Shown piece after piece: positions 60,901-64,000 of a stretch of 64,000 nt of DNA. The first letter of the stretch is position 1. The number at the start of each line of letters is the position of its first letter. Position numbers and translations under genes: made by a program. The notes under the pieces were generated by a model. It worked only from the letters and a program-made list of their open reading frames with translations. It did not search any database and was not told the DNA's origin. This stretch comes from Nelumbo lutea (taxonomy: Eukaryota > Streptophyta > Magnoliopsida > Proteales > Nelumbonaceae): positions 2,850,728-2,914,727 of the forward strand of contig JAKGHH010000008.1 in assembly GCA_022828595.1 (NCBI GenBank), in the 5' to 3' direction.

Positions 60901-63652
60901 TCACCAATGCATAAGCTTGTGACAAAGATACACACTCCTTGGAAAGAATATTATGTTTTGTGATATCATATTCCGGGTTAAGTCCGGTTAAGAACTCAAA
61001 TACCATGTTTCTTTCAACCAGTTTCCTGTAGGTCTCTGCATCATTGGTGGTGTCCCAGGTTACAACTTCTATCAAGTCTATTTCTTGCCACAAAGACTTA
61101 AAAGTTGAGAAGTATACAGATAATGGTTTCTCCCCCTGTCTCAGATTCTTCACATCACTTCTCAACTTATAGGCTCTAGCCACATTTAGTTTTTGGGAAT
61201 AGGTTTCAGCAACACTATCCCATATTTCCTTTGCTGAATTCATCCATAGATAGTGTTGGTTGATCTGTGGCTGCATTGAGTTCACAAGCCACTCAATGAT
61301 AGTGTAATTTTCTTACATCAACTTCTCGTAGGATGGATCATCTTCTGGGGGAGCCTTCTTACTCCCAGAAATGAACCCCCACTTTCCTCTACTACAAACA
61401 TGAATCTTTACTGATTGTGACCATGCCAGATAATTAGTTCCATCTAGCTTAACTGTGGTCACAGTCAATAAGGAATCACTTGGAGTCCCCTGACCCAATC
61501 CATATTCAGCACCACTTTTGTTTTCAAACTCTGAGGAGTACATCATGTAAACACTCCAAATATGATTTTAGATGACTTCTACAAGTATGCTAGATAAGAA
61601 CAAGCAATAACTGAGTTCAGCCGACCACAAGGAGACAACACACTGAGTTCATCCGACCACAAGGAGGCAACACACTGAGTTTAGGCTTCAAGAAGAAATC
61701 AGAAACTCCTAGGCACTGTGCACTTAGCCGAAGTACCTTTTCAAGGTTGTACACTCAGCCAAGAAGAGTAAGTACCAATCGGTATAGCTGAATAGGCCTT
61801 TTCACAAACACAGTGTGGGCAATAGAGACAACCCCACTGTCAAAGAAGAGAAAAGACCCCAAAAAATGTTCGTACAGCCCTCTAAAAACAGCCGAACAAG
61901 AGTAACAATACACAACCTTGTTACAATGATGTTTCGGCAGATTTTAACAGTCCAAGAAGAAGAGAAAAACAGCCCATAAATTTCTGGGTTAAACCAGATT
62001 TAATGGAGTTGAAGGTAGTACAGAACAGCTAGGATTTTCGAACACTTCAACAGTCCAAACACAGTCGAAGGTAATGCAAAACAGAACCAGAAAACTGAGC
62101 ACAACTTACAGTTCGAGCTTCAGCAGTCCAAACACAGTCGAGCTTCAAAAACAGAACCGAGCTGTTCCCCTTCCCTTTTTTTTCTTCTTCTCTGATTCTT
62201 CCTGGTCACCGAACCCCTTCTCCAAGAGATTCTAGTCTTGGGCTTGTCCAATGACCTCCAAGAATCAGGCAGTACGTGACTAAGCCTCCAGCCCTAGGAC
62301 GTTCAAGTTCAGATATGCTCTGATACCATGTTGAAACTGAAGAGAGGAGAGGAGACTTGTGTGTTTCGGCAATGAGGGTTCTGAGAAGAGTTTTCGAACA
62401 GTCTCTATCTCAGCCCTCTAACACTGTTTTATTAGATATTTTTGAGTAATTACAAGGAGGCCCTTAGTTGGGCAGAATTTACAAAGAACTTAAAAAATAA
62501 CTTAACATTGACAGGATGGACCCAAAATAACAAGAAGAATAAACAACCTATGGGCCATATGGCCCATCTTCTCTACAGGTCAGTTCTTGTTCTACTTGGA
62601 ACTGACCTGTTGACAGTCCTACATTTTCCGTAGCCATTGATATCGAACCAGCAGCGATAATGACATTATAACAAGATTAAATTTTTTTCCCCTAGGTGTG
62701 GCCTAGGCAAAACCTAATTCGAAACACCAAAGGGCTTTTTTTATTGATGATGATCCAATTTTAGAATAGAGTTTCAAATAAATACAATAATTGCATGCAA
62801 CAACCCTCTACCTAACTCAACTCACATTTATTCTTTACATTTCCACTTCAGTTTTCTAGGGGAATAGTTCCCCGGTACAATTGATTTGATTGCACTCCGT
62901 GTCTAGCCAAAGCATAAACTAGGCTATTAATAGATCCCTTAACCTAAGTGAACACCATGTTCCAAAGGTTTCCATGAATTGCCATAATTTAGAGAGGTGC
63001 ATGGATCTGCATATTTTGATAAAGACATTTGCCAATTTCTTTCCACTGCAATAATTTGATGCAGTATGCATTGGTAAGCAAGTTTTATATCATTCACCCC
63101 ATTTCAGCTATTGATAGTTAGCCTTTTGGAGTTCAAACTCCTTGAAAGATAAAATATGTTAGACAGGTAGAAATACAGGCCTTGGATCCAACATGTCCCT
63201 ACATGTCATATTGTCATATTCCATAGAACCATAAACGTCAATGGTAAAAGGACCATAAGAGGGCCCAGAAAACCCAACAAAAACTGGAGTTATCGTCCAA
63301 TATACCAATTGAAGATTGATTGCAGTATTTGCTACAAAAGATGAGTACAAAACAACAAAAAAAAAATCTAGAAATTGACCATTCATCTGATCTTACAACC
63401 CGAATAAGCTAGCACACATTTACCATTTGAAAACTTGAAAGAGGACTTGATGCAAAAGATATGAGAAAAAGAACAACCCATTTGTTCTTGTAACCAGAAG
63501 TAGGCCAGCACAAAGAGAAAAAAGATAAAAAAAAAAGCTCCAGAAATTTTCACTCACCGCTCGAATATTTACACGTAGAGATGCCACAGGACCAGAACGC
63601 AGCAGGGATCTGCAGGTAGTATATTCTGGTTTGTTGGATTCCAAAGCCTTCT
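48998..63652 (-). CDS. Conserved plant protein, probably plastid, C-terminal exons (partial)
   Basis: Four exons on the minus strand: 63652-63558, 51289-51222, 49382-49272 and 49130-48998, GT-AG borders, phases matching, stop TGA at 49000-48998. They encode about 135 residues in order: EKALESNKPEYTTCRSLLRS, then VASLRVNIRAVAQYASDDG, GKAAFDDVDQCLRALEELDS, NDPSASVEAMKVKISIALGA, and a tail with LLQTVPPAVLDKGKAIADAY ending EMKQLESIL. The pattern is helical and without membrane segments. I recognise it as a conserved plant family, possibly the chloroplast DUF7880 group, but I am not sure of the name and know no function. The first exons lie right of the window; the first exon in view opens in phase 1. 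Its intron 51290-63557 is about 12.3 kb and full of transposons; the next is 1.8 kb with a hAT copy, the last 141 bases. Nothing suggests the exons are broken. Confidence 0.85.
49659..50300 (+). mobile_element. hAT MITE, CAGTGTTTTAAAAGGCG family, copy 1, perfect TSD
   Basis: Starts CAGTGTTTTAAAAGGCGTGG and ends CATGTTTTAAAACACTG. GTACCAAT flanks it at 49651-49658 and 50301-50308. Inside are AGGCGTACGCCTCAGG-like short palindromes, a long purine-rich (GGAAAGAAAA) tract at 49845-49975 and a C-rich patch. No ORF of merit. It lies in the 1.8-kb intron of the minus-strand gene. Confidence 0.95.
50309..51221. other. Intron sequence without recognised elements
   Basis: Rest of the 1.8-kb intron. 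A 67-codon frame at 50686-50889 has no family resemblance. Confidence 0.5.
51820..53120 (+). mobile_element. RTE-type LINE reverse-transcriptase fragment, dead
   Basis: Broken + frames read FGFMPG...TMEAIFLLRR, later WWLLEKKEIPN then RYVDLIKDVYEGAKTNVRTP, LQQGSALGPYLFALVID and MRPAMLYGAKYWAIKKKHVQ, the standard order of a plant RTE-like RT. Where the catalytic FADD should be, the sequence reads FANG (TTTGCCAATGGC at about 52684-52695), so both aspartates are lost, besides several stops. A hAT MITE at 52000-52481 splits it. Confidence 0.8.
52000..52481 (+). mobile_element. hAT MITE, CAGTGTTTTAAAAGGCG family, copy 2, perfect TSD
   Basis: Starts CAGTGTTTTAAAAGGCGTGG and ends GCATTTTAAAACATTG, with TTCCAAAT at 51992-51999 and 52482-52489. 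Same purine tract and same orientation as copy 1. The insertion point is inside the RTE reading frame between KEIPN and RYVDL. Confidence 0.95.
53314..55062 (+). mobile_element. 5'-truncated L1 LINE with 12-bp TSD, carrying a hAT MITE
   Basis: GTAGGTTGTTGG at 53302-53313 is repeated at 55063-55074, directly after a poly(A) tail. The inside encodes the L1 zf-RVT portion: KFKVGEGSRVA, CPRLYKITEQQASIAQCYEW, then after the MITE FRRPLLDQEVEECIMLLEKL, LTSDHLKSRGLHLASWC, ETVFHLFFSCS and VCWSIWRERNRRVFENRSNN (open from 54470 to 54952). The start is 5'-truncated. A few stops and frame changes make it inactive. The hAT copy 3 sits at 53467-54195. Confidence 0.92.
53467..54195 (-). mobile_element. hAT MITE, CAGTGTTTTAAAAGGCG family, copy 3 (inverted), perfect TSD
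   Basis: Starts CAATGTTTTAAAACATGG and ends TCTTTTAAAACAATG; GAGTGGAG flanks it at 53459-53466 and 54196-54203. Oriented opposite to copies 1 and 2, so the tract is pyrimidine-rich on the + strand (53865-54005). It is the longest copy (729 bases), with extra G-rich sequence near 53720-53860. Confidence 0.95.
55075..55212. other. Short intron stretch between L1 and hAT element
   Basis: Unique-looking sequence between the L1 TSD and the hAT TSD. No feature. Confidence 0.5.
56062..56231. mobile_element. Foldback MITE, family FB, copy D
   Basis: GGATCTGCTCCTCACAAAGT... ACATCCCA ... ATTGGGAACATCTCCC on the left; on the right the inverse GGGAGATGTTCCCAAT...TGGGATGTGG...GGAGCAAATTCC. The 16-bp core pair at about 56121-56175 is perfect. 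Best-preserved FB copy. Confidence 0.82.
56939..57188 (-). repeat. 3' LTR of the copia element
   Basis: 250 bases, on the left because the element is on the minus strand. Contains the minus-strand start of the polypurine junction at its right border (57188/57189). Confidence 0.95.
57159..61546 (-). pseudogene. copia gag-pol, interrupted
   Basis: Order on the minus strand is gag, protease, integrase, RT, RNase H, as in Ty1/copia. Gag (61546-60557) has a CCHC knuckle (CEYCKRPKHTKDKC). Protease shows WIIDSGASDHM (60551 onward). Integrase has an HHCC-like part (CHCRFGHLS, CESCELSKHC), VHFDVWGP and PEQNGVAERKNR. RT keeps YVDD; RNase H has DADW and CDNQAA. Breaks: an in-frame TAA at 61315-61313 early in gag, and frame changes near 60560 (gag to protease), 60160 (before integrase), 59280 (end of integrase) and 58510 (start of RT). 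A functional polyprotein cannot be made from this copy. Confidence 0.95.
62317..62328 (-). other. copia primer binding site
   Basis: Reverse complement TGGTATCAGAGC, the common plant copia site matching the 3' end of initiator Met tRNA, directly beside the 5' LTR. Confidence 0.9.
62329..62577 (-). repeat. 5' LTR of the copia element
   Basis: 249 bases, on the right of the minus-strand element, bounded by TG at 62329 and CA at 62577 in + reading. Confidence 0.95.
62630..63557. other. Right part of the 12.3-kb intron, no element recognised
   Basis: Intron DNA of the minus-strand gene up to the donor at 63557. Small open frames on the minus strand near 63159-63386 are not supported. Confidence 0.5.
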
Positions 63653-64000
63653 CTGCATGGAATAGTGATAAAAAATACAAGTTTCAAACCTAAGTTCATC
63701 GCAAACCCCTCTTTTAATTATTCAGTTCTATATTTATAAGTATTTACCCAAAAAATCTAAGTTTATAATTAAAAAAATAATAGAAATATGAGAATGAAAT
63801 AGACATTTTAAGATTAAGCCATTTATTAAGCAAGACAAGGAAGTGGAAATGAGTTACTAGAGTTCAATGTATTTTACAGACTGCAATTTATACATTTCTT
63901 GCCCTCACAAAAATCCAAAATTGTTGCAATCAGTTTCAATGAATATTATACTTGCATGATTAGAAAATTTTAGGAAAAATATGATTGTGTTACAAAAACT
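63653..64000. other. Upstream intron of the minus-strand gene
   Basis: Begins with the acceptor CATGCAG of exon 63652-63558 (minus strand). No earlier exon is visible before the window ends. Confidence 0.55.

Larger units (their letters stand above)
56939..62577 (-). mobile_element. Ty1/copia retrotransposon, full length but disabled
   Basis: LTRs of 250 and 249 bases (56939-57188 and 62329-62577), both TGTTGAAACTG...TCTCTACA. On the minus strand a Met-initiator-type primer site TGGTATCAGAGC is at 62328-62317 next to the 5' LTR, and the purine tract GCTTGAGGGGGAGT abuts the 3' LTR. Flanks AGTCA and GGTCA form a 5-bp TSD with one difference. The LTRs differ at 5 substitutions and one indel, so the insertion is fairly recent. 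It sits inside the hAT element at 55213-62621. Confidence 0.96.
55213..62621. mobile_element. Large non-autonomous hAT-like element, split by a copia insertion
   Basis: Left end TAGGGCTGTCAATGGGTC, right end ACCTGTTGACAGTCCTA in inverse orientation. Flanks CCTTTTCC (55205-55212) and CATTTTCC (62622-62629) differ at one base of 8. Minus the copia element it is ~1.77 kb, very AT-rich, with GGTTC / GAACC and GGGTC / GACCC words at the ends and a foldback MITE inside. No transposase coding is seen. Confidence 0.75.

Overview
The window is nuclear DNA of a flowering plant, probably a woody eudicot. The evidence is multi-exon genes with GT-AG introns, plastid transit peptides, AT-rich introns and dense plant transposons (Ty1/copia, Ty3/gypsy-type non-autonomous, L1 and RTE LINEs, hAT MITEs). 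I cannot name the species. No rRNA, tRNA, CRISPR array or bacterial operon was seen.

Layout. 1-517: 3' end of a copia element. 2618-9566 (-): 5' half of a PAA2/HMA8-type plastid Cu-ATPase gene, six exons in view, running off the left edge; its introns hold L1 debris and a hAT element with a perfect 8-bp target-site duplication (TSD). 10.7-19.7 kb: no convincing host gene; a large transposon-like block carries an array of paired hairpins, and a 3.7-kb hAT-like element follows. 20962-22524: probable solo LTR. 24648-26848 (+): complete three-exon YLMG1/YGGT gene. 27.8-31.4 kb: MITEs. 31434-36405 (+): complete nine-exon GNAT acetyltransferase gene with five or more MITEs in its introns. 36843-41806: a MITE split by a 4.5-kb gypsy-type LTR element without gag-pol, whose core is fifteen 87-bp units. 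43539-44036 (-): ankyrin gene fragment with a premature stop. 45-48.9 kb: foldback elements and a hAT MITE inserted into its own family. 48998-63652 (-): last four exons of a conserved plant gene, probably plastid, which I could not name with certainty. One of its introns is about 12.3 kb and is a nest of RTE, L1, hAT and copia insertions.

The four genes that look alive (Cu-ATPase, YLMG1, GNAT, unnamed gene) all appear to encode plastid proteins: copper delivery to thylakoids, envelope/thylakoid or nucleoid organisation, and plastid protein acetylation. They are not an operon or a known cluster; the shared destination is an observation only. I reconstructed exons by eye from reading frame, GT-AG borders and remembered family sequence; every internal junction kept phase.

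The strongest mobile-element evidence is TSDs readable in the sequence: perfect 8-bp TSDs for six hAT-type insertions, a 12-bp TSD for an L1, a 13-bp TSD for a minimal poly(T) insertion, and near-perfect TSDs for the copia, the gypsy-type element and a large hAT. They give a relative order of insertion for several nests.
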